Assembly: GCA_036826475.1 (NCBI GenBank)
Contig: DAISWG010000017.1
Coordinates: 1 to 64,000, forward strand
Direction: 5' to 3'
Source of the DNA: Miltoncostaea sp036826475
GTDB lineage: Bacteria > Actinomycetota > Thermoleophilia > Miltoncostaeales > Miltoncostaeaceae
Length of the DNA: 64,000 nt
In this document: positions 8,405 through 17,770 of the stretch, one piece after another
How the letters are laid out: every line of letters begins with the position of its first letter
Numbering within the stretch: position 1 is the first letter of the stretch
Program-made: the position numbers and the translations under genes
The notes under the pieces: model-generated
The model's database searches: none
Seen by the model: the letters and a program-made list of their open reading frames with translations, nothing else
What the model was told of the DNA's origin: nothing

Positions 8405-9612
8405 TCAGATGAGGCCGTGGTTCGGCGGCCAGGCCCCGTTCACGATGCGGTTGCCGCTGTGGACGTACTTCCAGCGGTTGGGATCGTGGAGGGTGTGGGT
8501 GCGTGCGTTGCGCCAGTGGCGGTCCAGGCCGTGCACGGCGTCNNNNNNNNNNCCGCCGTGCCCGCCAGCGCGAAGATCTCGCTCGCGACCTCGACGGCCA
8601 CGTCGCCGGCGTAGGCCTTCGCCTCCGCGACGGCGAGCGACGCGGCGCCGGCGGCGTCCGCCGTCGGAGTCCCGCCGGGCGGTGCGGCGTCGAGTGCCTC
8701 CCCCGCCCGCCGGAGCAGTGCGGCCGCGGCGTGCACCTGGGTGCCGAGCTGCCCGAACCGCAGCAGCACGGCCTGCTCGTCCGCGGCGCGCTCCTCGGCC
8801 GCCTCGAACCACGGGCGGGTGCGCTCGCGGACGAACCGGGCCCCGTCGCGCAGCGCCTCCTCGGCGATGCCGACGTCGATCGCCGCGTGCAGGAACTGGC
8901 CGAATGCACCCGCCGTCTGCGGGCGCTCGTACGTCTGCCAGTGGCTCACCACGTCCGCCTCCGGCACGGCGACGTCGGTGAACACGGCCGTGCCGCTCAT
9001 CGTCGCCCGCTGGCCGAATGCGCTCCAGTCCTGCAGCACCTCGACGCCCGGCGCCTCGCGCGCGACGTAGGCGACCACCAGACGATCGAGGTCGTCGAGG
9101 GCGAACACGGGGATCCACTGCGCGGTGAGGGCGCCGGTGCAGTAGTACTTGCGGCCGTCCAGGCGCAGATCGCCGGACGGCGCCCGGCGGAGCCGGGTGC
9201 GGAGGTCCATCACGTGCTTCGTCCCCCGCTCGGAGAGGGCGTTGCCGAACCGGGCGCCCGCGAGCACCTCGCCGAAGAACCGCTTCTGCTGCTCCGGGGT
9301 GCCGTCGAGACGGAGCACGCCGACGAAGACGAAGTGGTTCTGCGGCACCTGCGCGACCGACGGGTCGGCGGCGGCGAGCACCCGGAACACGTCCCCCAGC
9401 GTCACATGGCTCACGTCGGGCCCGCCGGAGCGCCGAGGCACGGTGAGGCCCAGCAGCCCGCTGCGCCCGATCGCGTCCAGCTCGTCCACGGGCGGCCCGC
9501 TTGCGCGGTCGCGCGCGACCGCCCCCGGGCGGAGATCCTCGGCGAGGGCGGCGGCCACCTCCAGCGCCTCCTCGTCCGATGCGATGACCCGCGCCGCCGT
9601 CGCGGTGCTCAT
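8405..9612 (-). CDS. sfnB: SfnB-family (acyl-CoA-dehydrogenase fold) sulfur-acquisition oxidoreductase, interrupted by an assembly gap
   Basis: A roughly 400-residue acyl-CoA-dehydrogenase-fold flavoprotein of the SfnB/DszC type. HVTLGDVFRVLAAADPSVAQ, FGNALSERG and LRLDGRKYYCTGALTAQWIP give the substrate and flavin domains, and the C-terminal GLDRHWRNARTHTLHDPNRW is the diagnostic end. The 10-N gap at 8543-8552 breaks the frame: codons before and after it fall in different frames, so the gap is not exactly 10 bases. Only a few residues seem to be missing. The ATG overlaps the stop of the upstream SfnG-like gene. The family acts in desulfurisation of organosulfur compounds with reduced flavin; the exact step is not established. 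Confidence 0.82.
8543..8552. other. Assembly gap (10 N)
   Basis: Ten unknown bases lie inside the leftward SfnB-like gene. Protein similarity continues on both sides but in different frames, so the true length differs from 10 by a number not divisible by three. Confidence 0.99.
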
Positions 9613-10682
9613 GACGCCGTGGCCGCGACGAGGCGGCGGACCCGGGGGAGCACCTCATGCGCGAACCTGCGCATCTCGGCCTCGAAGGGCTGGAACTGGA
9701 GCATGAACGTCTCGATCCCCGCGTCGTGGAACGCCAGGATCCGTTCCGCCACGGCGTCGTAGCCGCCCACGAGCCCGGCCGCGGTGCCGCCGTTGGTCCC
9801 GATCGCGGGGAACTTCGCGTGGGTCTGGAACATGACCGCGTTGTGGTCGATGTTCTTGAGCATCTCCGCGATCAGCGGCTCATCCCGGGCGGCGATGCTC
9901 CAGGCGAAGGCGAGCGCCTCCTGCGCCTCCTCCTCCGTGTCACGGGCGATCACGAATGCCGACAGGCCGAAGCGGAGCGGGGCCCGTCCGGCGGGGACCC
10001 GCGCGCCGACGTCGGCCACGATGTCGCGCACCCGTTCGATGGGCTGACCGTTGATGAAGAAGAGGTCGGCCAGGTCGGCCCCCAGGGCGCGGGCCGGGTC
10101 GGACTCGCCGCCCAGGTAGATCCGCGGGCGGTCGCGGAGCCGGCTGCCGGGACGCAGCTGGTAGCCGTCGATCTGGAAGTGGCGTCCGCGGTGGGTGGTC
10201 CGCTCGCCGGCCAGCAGCGACCGCACCACCTCCAGCCACTCGCGGCCGTAGGCGTAGCGGTCGTCGTGCTCCAGGAACGGCAGGCCCGCCCGCTCGATCT
10301 CGGGCTTGTACCAGGCGTTGACCAGGTTGATCGCGAAGCGACCCTGGCTGATCTCCTCGATGCCGAGCGCCTGCTTCGCCAGCACCACCGGGTGCGTCAG
10401 GAACGGCTTGATGGCGGTGATGATCTCGATCCGCTCGGTGGCCTCGGCCAGCGCGGCCGACGCCGTCCAGGCCTCGAGCACGTCCAGCTCGTCGTCCCAG
10501 GGGTTGATGGTGTGCTGCGCGACCAGGGTGGTGTCGTAGCCGAGCGCCTCCGCCTCCACGATCTGCCGCCGGTTGCGCTGCCAGCTGGCGTCGTTGGTGT
10601 CGTCGGGATGGTGCAGCGACGCCCACGTGCCGCCGATGAGCGCCCACACCCCGAAGCGCGGTCCCGCATCCGGGCGGCTCAC
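9609..10682 (-). CDS. sfnG: LLM-class flavin-dependent monooxygenase, SfnG-like (dimethylsulfone monooxygenase family)
   Basis: A 357-residue luciferase-like monooxygenase. GRFAINLVNAWYKPEIERAG near residue 130, LEHDDRYAYGREWLEVVRSL, RPRIYLGGESDPARALGA and LSAFVIARDTEEEAQEALAF follow the order of SfnG, the FMNH2-dependent enzyme that converts dimethylsulfone to methanesulfinate. Function in this exact reaction is inferred from family resemblance. GTG 10682 overlaps the stop of the SsuD-like gene (GTGA) and its own stop overlaps the SfnB-like start, so the three form one translationally coupled leftward operon. Confidence 0.78.
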   Translation of the reverse strand: MSRPDAGPRFGVWALIGGTWASLHHPDDTNDASWQRNRRQIVEAEALGYDTTLVAQHTINPWDDELDVLEAWTASAALAEATERIEIITAIKPFLTHPVVLAKQALGIEEISQGRFAINLVNAWYKPEIERAGLPFLEHDDRYAYGREWLEVVRSLLAGERTTHRGRHFQIDGYQLRPGSRLRDRPRIYLGGESDPARALGADLADLFFINGQPIERVRDIVADVGARVPAGRAPLRFGLSAFVIARDTEEEAQEALAFAWSIAARDEPLIAEMLKNIDHNAVMFQTHAKFPAIGTNGGTAAGLVGGYDAVAERILAFHDAGIETFMLQFQPFEAEMRRFAHEVLPRVRRLVAATAS

Positions 10683-11833
10683 CGCCGGCCCTCGCCCACG
10701 AGCGCGCCGTACCCCAGCGCCGCGTCCCGCGGGCCGGCGGGGGCCGCGTCGCGCAGCGACCCCAGGACCGTCTCGGAGAAGCGGTAGGCCTCCTCCAGGA
10801 GGGGCACGCCGGACAGGATGAACGTGCGCACCCCCACGGCCTGGAAGTCGCGCAGGCGGGCGAGCACGGTCTCGGGGCTCCCGACGATCGCGGTCGCCGC
10901 TCCGGGCCGCACCAGGCCGAAGCCCGACCACAGCGCCGGGGCGAACTCGAGCTCCCGGGCGTCGTGGGGGATGCGCCCGCCGTGCAGCGCGAGCTGGTCC
11001 TTCTGCACCTGGGAGTCGGTCCCCGCGAACGCCTGCTGGATCGACGCGATGACGTCGGGGTCCATGGTGGAGAGGATGCGGTCGGCCTCGGCCCAGGCCT
11101 CCTCGTCGGTGTCCCGGAGGATGATGTAGAGCCGGACGCCGTAGTCGAGCGTGCGCCCGAGCTCGGCGGCCCGGGTCGCGACGCGGCCCAGGCGCTCGGC
11201 CACCGCCTCCGGCGTGTCGCCGTAGGCCAGGTAGGTGTCGATGCCCTCGGCGGCGACCTCGACGGCCGCGGGCGACGCCCCACCGAACCAGAGCGGCGGC
11301 GTCGGCCGCTGGACCGGCGGGAGCGCCAGCCTGCCGTTGCGCACCTTCACGAACGTGCCGTCGATGTCGACGACGTCGCCGGCCACCGCGGCGCGCCACG
11401 CGCGGACCCATTCGGCGGTGTAGGCGTAGCGGTCGTCGTGGGCCAGCGTCGAGCCCATCGACGCCAGCGTCGCGGCGTCGCCGTTGACGATGTTGAGGAG
11501 CACACGCCCACGGGTGAACTGGTCGAGCGTCACCGTCATCTTCGCCGCGAGCATCGGCGAGAGCAGCGGCGGGTGGACGGCGAGCAGGAAGCGCATGCGT
11601 TCGGTGTGGCTGGCCATCGCGGCCGCCAGGACGTGGACGTCGTGGGGGCCGGTGGCCAGGAGGGCTCCGTCGAAGCCCAGATGGTCGATCGCCCCCGCGA
11701 GCTGGCGGAGGTAGGCGAGGTCGACGTCGCGGACGCCGGCCTCCGTCCAGGGCGAGCGGCCGTCGGGCGCCGTCAGGTACCAGAGCACCTGGACGCCGGG
11801 ATCGGCGGTGGGGAGTGGGGTCCGGTCGGTCAT
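10679..11833 (-). CDS. ssuD: SsuD-like FMNH2-dependent alkanesulfonate monooxygenase
   Basis: A 384-residue LLM monooxygenase close in length and motif order to SsuD/MsuD, which split sulfonates into an aldehyde and sulfite. Visible matches are LVGFDGALLATG-like LDHLGFDGALLATG near residue 55, GRVLLNIVNGDA near 115, PPLWFGGASPAAVEVAAEGI and the ending VRTFILSGVPLLEEAYRFSE. ATG 11831-11833 is the first codon after an AT-rich promoter region. It leads the leftward operon with the SfnG- and SfnB-like genes. A flavin reductase gene is not seen nearby. Confidence 0.85.
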   Translation of the reverse strand: MTDRTPLPTADPGVQVLWYLTAPDGRSPWTEAGVRDVDLAYLRQLAGAIDHLGFDGALLATGPHDVHVLAAAMASHTERMRFLLAVHPPLLSPMLAAKMTVTLDQFTRGRVLLNIVNGDAATLASMGSTLAHDDRYAYTAEWVRAWRAAVAGDVVDIDGTFVKVRNGRLALPPVQRPTPPLWFGGASPAAVEVAAEGIDTYLAYGDTPEAVAERLGRVATRAAELGRTLDYGVRLYIILRDTDEEAWAEADRILSTMDPDVIASIQQAFAGTDSQVQKDQLALHGGRIPHDARELEFAPALWSGFGLVRPGAATAIVGSPETVLARLRDFQAVGVRTFILSGVPLLEEAYRFSETVLGSLRDAAPAGPRDAALGYGALVGEGRR

Positions 11834-11930
11834 GGCACAAAACCCTATCAACCTTATTGTGTTTGTGGTATTTCTCTTCGCCGCCGCCCCGTGCCTGGGC
11901 GATTCCACACCGGACGAAGGACCACTCCCG
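11834..11930. promoter_or_regulatory. Divergent promoter region of the organosulfur locus
   Basis: This 97-bp interval is the most AT-rich stretch in the locus and lies between the SsuD-like and BMP-family genes, so it must hold both promoters. It contains an inverted repeat CACAAA (11836-11841) ... TTTGTG (11862-11867) with a 20-base spacer. A GAAGGA ribosome-binding site for the rightward gene lies near 11916. Sulfur-responsive control is a guess from gene content. Confidence 0.5.
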
Positions 11931-12977
11931 ATGCGCCTCACACGTGCTCTGCTCGCCATCCTGCTCGCGCTCGCCGTCGCCCTGCTCGCCTCAGCCTGCG
12001 GCTCCGACGATCAGGCGGCCGCCGGCACCGCCGCCGGCGGCGAGACCGCCGCGGCGTCCGGCGACGTCCCCAAGGTCGCCCTGCTCACCAGCGGCCTCAC
12101 CAACGACGGCGGCTTCAACCAGTGGGCCGCCGAGGCCGCCCAGAAGCTCCAGTCCGAGGGGCGGATCGACCTGCAGATCCGCCAGCAGCTCTCCGACCCG
12201 AACGCCGCCGAGCCGGTCCTGCGGCAGTTCGCCAGCCGCGGCTACGACCTGATCATCGGCCACGGGATCGACCTGTCCGCGGCCACCCTGAAGGTGGCGG
12301 CCCAGTTCCCCGACGTCCACTTCGCGACCACCGGCGACAACACGCTGGAGGGCAAGCTGCTGCCGAACGTCGAGGGCTGGACGTACGACTTCGGCCAGTT
12401 CGGCTACGTGACCGGCGTCGTGGCGGGCTCGGTGAAGGGCGCGGACCAGGTCGGCATCGTGAACGGGCCCAAGATCCCGTTCGTCGAGGCCGCGGAGCGC
12501 GGCCTGGAGGCCGGGCTGAAGGCCACCAACCCGAACGCGACGACCAACTCGGTCTACACCGGCGAGTTCTACTCGGCCCAGAAGGAGCAGGAGGCCGTCC
12601 GCGGCCTGGTGGAGAAGGGCGCCCAGGTCATCGCCTCCAACACGGCCGAGGGCAACGGCGTCGCGCCCGCCGCCAAGGAGGCCGGCGTGCCGACCGTCGG
12701 CGTGGCCGTGGCGGGCTCGGCGGCCGCGAAGGACGTGAACATCACGTCGCCGCGGCTGGACTTCGGCCCGGTCTACACCGGCTACGTCGACCGCCTGGCC
12801 GACGGGACCTTCGGCGACACGTTCGAGGTCGGCTCGCTGGCCAACAAGGAGATCGTGATCGAGCCGGTCAACCAGGTCCCCGGCGTCGAGGTGCCCGCTG
12901 ACCTGCAGGCCCGGATCGACGACCTGTCCGCCAAGCTGGCCTCCGGCGAGCTGACGCTCCCGAACTTCTTCCAGTGA
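11931..12977 (+). CDS. BMP-family ABC transporter substrate-binding lipoprotein
   Basis: A 348-residue basic-membrane-protein (PnrA/Med-like) receptor. The signal peptide ends in the lipobox LLASAC, followed by a Gly/Ala/Ser linker. VPKVALLTSGLTNDGGFNQW, GYDLIIGHGIDLSAATLKVA, and KGADQVGIVNGPKIPFVEAA are the family's conserved segments. Known relatives bind nucleosides, and some bind other small ligands. ATG 11931 is preceded by GAAGGA. The gene begins the rightward operon and overlaps the ATPase gene by 4 bp (GTGA). Confidence 0.87.
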   Translation: MRLTRALLAILLALAVALLASACGSDDQAAAGTAAGGETAAASGDVPKVALLTSGLTNDGGFNQWAAEAAQKLQSEGRIDLQIRQQLSDPNAAEPVLRQFASRGYDLIIGHGIDLSAATLKVAAQFPDVHFATTGDNTLEGKLLPNVEGWTYDFGQFGYVTGVVAGSVKGADQVGIVNGPKIPFVEAAERGLEAGLKATNPNATTNSVYTGEFYSAQKEQEAVRGLVEKGAQVIASNTAEGNGVAPAAKEAGVPTVGVAVAGSAAAKDVNITSPRLDFGPVYTGYVDRLADGTFGDTFEVGSLANKEIVIEPVNQVPGVEVPADLQARIDDLSAKLASGELTLPNFFQ

Positions 12978-14464
12978 CGCGGGACGGCGAGGTCCTCCTC
13001 GCCACCGACGCCGTCGTCAAGCGCTACGGGACCACCGTGGCGCTCGACGGCGTCGATTTCGACGTGCGCGCCGGCGAGGTGCACGCGGTGGTCGGCGAGA
13101 ACGGGGCGGGCAAGTCCACGCTCGCCCGCGTCCTGGCCGGCGCAACCCGCGCCGACCAGGGCGCCCTGCGGGGCGCCCTCGCCGGCCGCGGCCGCGGCCG
13201 GCGGGTGGCGATGGTGCCGCAGGCGCTCTCGCTCATCGGCGTCCTGTCGCTGGTGGAGCACGTGGCGCTGGCGCACGGCGCCGGGCGCTTCGGCCCGGCG
13301 GAGGCGCGCGAACTGCTGGCCGGCGCGGCCGCCCAGCTCGGTGGCGGGCCCGACCCGGACCGCCCCACCGGCGAGCTGAGCATGCCCGAGCAGCAACTCG
13401 GGGAGCTGGGCCTGGCGCTGGCGCTGGGGGCACGGGTGCTGATCGTGGACGAGCCCACGTCCAGCCTCGGGCCCGAGGAGGTCGAGCGCCTGGTCGCCGC
13501 GCTGCGCGGCGTGGCGGCGCGCGGCGGCGGGGTGGTGCTGGTGACGCACCGCATCCGCGAGGCGCTCGGCGCCGCCGATCGCGTCACCGTGCTCCGCGCG
13601 GGACGGCGCGTGTTCCGCGGCGCGACGGCCGGCCTGGACGCCGACACGCTGGCCGTCCACATGGTGGGCGAGCTGGAGCGCCGCGAGCGCCCGGCCCCCG
13701 CGGTCCTCGGCCCCGTGCGGCTGCGGGCCGCCGCGGTCGGCGCCCCGCCGCTGGCCGACGTGACGCTGGAGGTCGCGGGCGGCGAGATCGTGGGGATCGC
13801 GGGCGTGGCGGGCGGCGGCCAGGAGGTGCTGGCCGAGGTGCTCGCGGGCGTCCGCCGTCCCACGGAGGGGTCGGTGACGGTCGACGGCGCCGCCCTCGGC
13901 GACGCCCGCGCCGCCGTCGCGGCCGGCGTGGCCTACATCCCGGAGCGCCGCGCCGACGCGCTGGTCCCGGCCCTGTCGGGGTCGGACAACGCCGTGCTGC
14001 TCGCGCTGCTGCGCGACCGGAGCCTGCGCCGGCGGTGGACCGGCCTGCGCAACCGCCGCGCCGAGATCCGGCGGGCCGCCGCGCTGTACGAGCGCTGGGA
14101 CGTGCGCCCGCGCCGCCCGGAGCTTCCCGCGGCCGCCCTCTCGGGCGGCAACCAGCAGAAGCTGGTGGTGGGCCGCGAGCTCACCGGCGCCCCGTCGGTG
14201 GTGGTCGCGCACGGCCCCACGCTCGGACTCGACCTGCGCGCCGCCGACGCCGTGCGCCACGACCTGCGCTCCGCCGCGGCGGCCGGCGCCGCGGTGGTGG
14301 TGCTCTCCACCGACCTGGACGAGGTGATGACCCTGGCCGACCGCGTGATCGTGCTGAGCGGGGGCCGGATCACCGACGCCTTCGCCGCCCATGAGGCGGT
14401 CGACTCCCTGCGGGTCGGCCGGGCGATGGCGGGACACGCGACGCCCCTGGAGGCCACCGGATGA
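12974..14464 (+). CDS. ABC transporter ATP-binding protein, two fused nucleotide-binding domains (BMP-type importer)
   Basis: A 496-residue tandem ATPase as in nucleoside and simple-sugar importers. Domain 1 has Walker A GENGAGKST near residue 41, the relaxed signature LSMPEQQLGELGLALALG, and Walker B VLIVDEPTSSLGP. Domain 2 has the usual degenerate Walker A GVAGGGQEV, the signature LSGGNQQKLVVGREL and a degenerate Walker B with HGPTLGLD. This asymmetry is normal for the family. It overlaps the receptor gene before it (GTGA) and the SfnB-like gene after it (ATGA). Confidence 0.88.
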   Translation: MTRDGEVLLATDAVVKRYGTTVALDGVDFDVRAGEVHAVVGENGAGKSTLARVLAGATRADQGALRGALAGRGRGRRVAMVPQALSLIGVLSLVEHVALAHGAGRFGPAEARELLAGAAAQLGGGPDPDRPTGELSMPEQQLGELGLALALGARVLIVDEPTSSLGPEEVERLVAALRGVAARGGGVVLVTHRIREALGAADRVTVLRAGRRVFRGATAGLDADTLAVHMVGELERRERPAPAVLGPVRLRAAAVGAPPLADVTLEVAGGEIVGIAGVAGGGQEVLAEVLAGVRRPTEGSVTVDGAALGDARAAVAAGVAYIPERRADALVPALSGSDNAVLLALLRDRSLRRRWTGLRNRRAEIRRAAALYERWDVRPRRPELPAAALSGGNQQKLVVGRELTGAPSVVVAHGPTLGLDLRAADAVRHDLRSAAAAGAAVVVLSTDLDEVMTLADRVIVLSGGRITDAFAAHEAVDSLRVGRAMAGHATPLEATG

Positions 14465-15711
14465 CCACCGCCCCGACCGTCCACGCCCGCGGCCTGCTGG
14501 ACCGCGCCTTCCCGCCGCCACGGCTCTCGCCGGAGGAGCACGAGGTGCTGGCCCGCCTCCAGCGGGTCCTGGACGACGAGGTCGAGCCCCTCGCGGCCGA
14601 GCACGACGCCGCCGGCACGTATGCGTCGCGGTCGATCGACGCGCTGCGGCCGACCGGCATCACCAACGCCTCCCTCCCCCGGGACCTCGGCGGCATCGCC
14701 GCGTCCCACCGCCTCACCCTCGAGGCGCAGGTGCGCATGGCGGTGGCCGACAGCTCGGTGGCCCAGGTGTTCCGCGTCCACGAGGACTCCGTCCGCGAGC
14801 TGCACGTCACGGCGGGCGAGCCGCTGCGGACCCGGCTCGGCGAGCTGCTCTCGGGCGACCGCGCGGTCATCGGCCTGGCCGCCGCCGAGAACGGCGCGCG
14901 GGTCGACAGTCCGTTCACGACGCTCGCCGCGCAGCGCGACGACGGCTCCTGGGTGATCAACGGGCGCAAGATCTACGCGACCGGCGCGGCGGGATCCGAC
15001 CTGATCGCCGTGGCCGCGTGGGACCCGGTGTCCGGCGCCGACGACACGATCGCCGGCATCAAGACGTTCCTGGTGCCCCCGGACGCGCCCGGCCTGACGC
15101 TGGGGCACGACTGGGACGCGTTGGGCCAGCGCGCCACGGCGTCGGGATCGGTGACGTTCACCGACGTGGAGGTCCCCCCGCTCTACGGCGGGCTCTTCGC
15201 GACCGGTCTGATGATCCACTCGGGGCCCCGGTTCCAGGCGGGCTTCGCCGCCGAGCTGGTGGGCATCGGCATCGCCGCGATCCGTGCCGCGGCGCCGTTC
15301 GTGCACGACGTGAGCCGGCCGTGGCCGTCGGCCGGCGTGGAGCGCGCGAGCGAGGACCCGACCGTGCGCCGCCTGGCGGGCGAGCTGGTGGGCGACCTGG
15401 TCGCCGCCTACACGGCGGTGATCGCCACCGGCGACCTGCTCGACGCGTTCGAGGCGGGCGAGGTCGACCGCACCGGCATGGCGGTGCCGATCTATGCCGC
15501 CAAGGCGACCGCCACCCGCGCCGCGCTCCGGGCGACGTCGGAGATCTTCGCCCTCATGGGCACCCGGTCGGTGACCGGCGGCCGCGGGTTCGACCGCCAC
15601 TGGCGCAACGCCCGCACCCTCTCCCTCCACGACCCCGTCGCCTGGAAGGACGTCGAGATCGGCCGCCACGTGCTGGAGGGCTGGGAGCCGGAGCCGGGGC
15701 TGTACCAGTGA
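14461..15711 (+). CDS. Second SfnB/DszC-like acyl-CoA-dehydrogenase-fold monooxygenase
   Basis: A 416-residue flavoprotein with the acyl-CoA-dehydrogenase fold: helical N-terminus, LAAAENGARVDSPFTTLAAQ, DGSWVINGRKIYATGAAGSD, and the C-terminal GGRGFDRHWRNARTLSLHDP that marks SfnB/DszC enzymes. It is clearly a paralogue, not a duplicate, of the leftward SfnB-like gene. It is sandwiched between transporter genes, overlapping the ATPase by 4 bp (ATGA) and the first permease by 4 bp (GTGA), so the imported substrate is probably also its substrate or is related to it. Confidence 0.84.
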   Translation: MTTAPTVHARGLLDRAFPPPRLSPEEHEVLARLQRVLDDEVEPLAAEHDAAGTYASRSIDALRPTGITNASLPRDLGGIAASHRLTLEAQVRMAVADSSVAQVFRVHEDSVRELHVTAGEPLRTRLGELLSGDRAVIGLAAAENGARVDSPFTTLAAQRDDGSWVINGRKIYATGAAGSDLIAVAAWDPVSGADDTIAGIKTFLVPPDAPGLTLGHDWDALGQRATASGSVTFTDVEVPPLYGGLFATGLMIHSGPRFQAGFAAELVGIGIAAIRAAAPFVHDVSRPWPSAGVERASEDPTVRRLAGELVGDLVAAYTAVIATGDLLDAFEAGEVDRTGMAVPIYAAKATATRAALRATSEIFALMGTRSVTGGRGFDRHWRNARTLSLHDPVAWKDVEIGRHVLEGWEPEPGLYQ

Positions 15712-16750
15712 GCCTCGTGACCCCCCGGCTGCGCGCCCTGATCGCGGTGGCCGCGGCCATCGCCGGGTCGTTCGTCATCGGCGGGGCCCCCCTCCCCGCC
15801 CCCGGCCGCGGCCCCGCGGGCGGCGTCGNNNNNNNNNNGCATTGGTCACGGGGGCGTTCGGCTCGGAGTACGACGTCGGCGAGACCCTGGTTCGCGCCCT
15901 CCCCCTGGCGGTGATCGCGCTCGGCGTCGCCCCGGCGCTCCGGGCCGGGGTGTTCACCGTGGGCGCAGAGGGGCAGCTGGCGATGGGCGCGATCGCCGCC
16001 ACGGCGGTCGCGGTCCACGTCGACGGGCCGGTGTTCGTGATGCTGCTGCTGCCCGCCCTGGCCGGCGCCGCGGCGGGCGGCCTGTGGGCGGTCCCGCCGG
16101 CCGTGCTCCGCGTCCGCGCGGGCGTCAACGAGATCCTGTCGACGTTGCTGCTGAGCTACGTCGCGCTGGCCCTGCTGAACCTGTCGCTGCGCACCTGGCT
16201 GTCGGCCGGCTCGACCGACGCGACCCTGCAGAGCGATCCCCTCCCGCTCGACGCGATGCTGCCGAACCTGGTCGATGGGACCCGCCTGCACTGGGGCATG
16301 CTGGCGCTGCCGATCGGGGCGCTCGCGCTGGCGTGGTGGCTGCGGACGCCCCGCGGGCTGGCGTTCGACGTGCTGGGCGAGAACCCGAGCCTGGCCCGGC
16401 GCGTCGGCATCCGCCCCGGGCGGGCGATCGTGCAGGCCATGGTGGTGGGCGGGATCGCCGCCGGACTGGCGGCGTGGCTGAAGGTGGCCGGAGTGGACGG
16501 CACGCTCTACCCGAGCGTGGCGGCGGGCCTGGGGTTCAGCGGGATCCTGGTCGCCCTGCTCGGCGGTCTGCGCCCGCTGGGCATCGTGGTCGCGGCCCTG
16601 GTGTTCGGCGCGCTGAGCGCGGGGGCCGACGGCCTGCAGATCGACACGGGCGTGCCCGCCTCGCTGGCGACCATCCTCCAGGGTGCCCTGCTGCTGCTGG
16701 TCGCCGTCGCGTTCGAGGCCAGGCGCCGGGGCGCGCCGGGGCTGGCCTGA
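15708..16750 (+). CDS. ABC transporter permease (BMP/nucleoside-type), interrupted by an assembly gap
   Basis: A permease of the YufP/BmpC type with about ten helices. After the gap, GAFGSEYDVGETLVRALPLA, FTVGAEGQLAMGAIAA and RAGVNEILSTLLLSYVALAL are the family's hallmarks. It starts at GTG 15708, overlapping the SfnB-like stop. The 10-N gap at 15829-15838 changes the frame from the N-terminal transmembrane segment to the rest, so a short unknown stretch is missing. The C-terminus is intact and the second permease begins two bases beyond the stop. Confidence 0.85.
15829..15838. other. Assembly gap (10 N)
   Basis: Ten unknown bases inside the first BMP-type permease gene. The sequence before it is very C-rich and the frame differs on the two sides, so the gap is not exactly 10 bases. 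Confidence 0.99.
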
Positions 16751-16751
16751 C

Positions 16752-17760
16752 GTGGACCTGGCACTGATCCTCGCCGGCGCCGTGCGGCTCGCGACGCCCC
16801 TCGGGCTCGCGGCGCTCGGCGAGGCCATCGTCGAGCGCTCCGGCACGATCAACCTCGGGATCGAGGGCACGATGCTGGCCGGAGCGCTGGCGGGGGCGTA
16901 TGGCGCCGCGCAGGCCGGTTGGGCGGCCGGCGTGGCGCTGGCCGTCGCGGTCGGCGCCGGGCTCGGCCTGGTCACGGCGGTCGCGATCCTGTGGGGCGGC
17001 GCGAACCAGTTCGTGGTGGGCCTGTCGCTGACGCTCGCCGCCGTCGGCGCGAGCACCTACCTCTACGAGCTGTGGCTCCCGTCCGGCACGCCGCCGCCGG
17101 AGATCCCCCTGGCCCCGACGGTCGACGTGCCCCTGCTGTCCGACATCCCCCTGGTGGGCGCGGCGCTGTTCGAGCAGTCGGTCTTCACCTACGTGATGCT
17201 GGTGCTGGCCGCCGCGACATGGTGGGGCCTGCGACGCACGGGCGCGGGACTGGCGGTGCGGGCGGTGGGTGACGACCCGGAGCGCGCCGGCCTGCGGGGG
17301 GTCCCGGTCCGCCTGGTGCGGACCGCGGCGCTGGTCGTGGCGGGCGCGTTGGCGGCGCTCGGCGGGTCGGTACTGACCGTCGGCTACCTCGGGACCTTCG
17401 ACGAGAACATCACGGCGGGCCGCGGCTACGTCGCGCTGGCCGCGGTCATCATCGGGCGGTGGTCGCCGTGGGGGGCGTTGGCGGGGGCGGGTGTGTTCGC
17501 GCTGTTCGACTCGCTGGCGATCCAGGCGCAGTCGGAGGGCATCGACGTGGTGCCGATCGAGATCCTGGTCGCGTTGCCCTACCTGGTGACCCTGGTGGCG
17601 CTCGTGGCGGGCGGCCCCGGGCGCCCGGGCCCGCGCCCCCCCGGGCGGGGGGTCGGGCCTGGCCGCCCGACGGGCACCCCGCCGCGGGGGGGGCGCGGCG
17701 GGCTGGGCGGCGAGACCGAAGCCGGTCGACAGCCAGGCCAGGCCCAGGCAGATCGCCAGC
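16752..17760 (+). CDS. ABC transporter permease (BMP/nucleoside-type), second subunit, 3' end unclear
   Basis: The partner permease (YufQ-like), starting at GTG 16752. LAALGEAIVERSGTINLGIE near residue 21 is the signature of this subunit, with GGANQFVVGLSLTLAAVGAS and VAVGDDPERAGLRG-like RAVGDDPERAGLRGVPVRLV later. The last helix ends near 17610 (ILVALPYLVTLVALVAGG). Beyond that the frame runs without a stop through extremely G/C-rich sequence to the gap at 17761. The family normally ends within 10-20 residues of this point, so the real stop is probably lost to assembly error near the gap. Confidence 0.83.
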
Positions 17761-17770
17761 NNNNNNNNNN
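17761..17770. other. Assembly gap (10 N)
   Basis: Ten unknown bases between the second permease and the adenosine-deaminase-like gene. The start of the latter and the end of the former are both missing or distorted around it. Confidence 0.99.
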
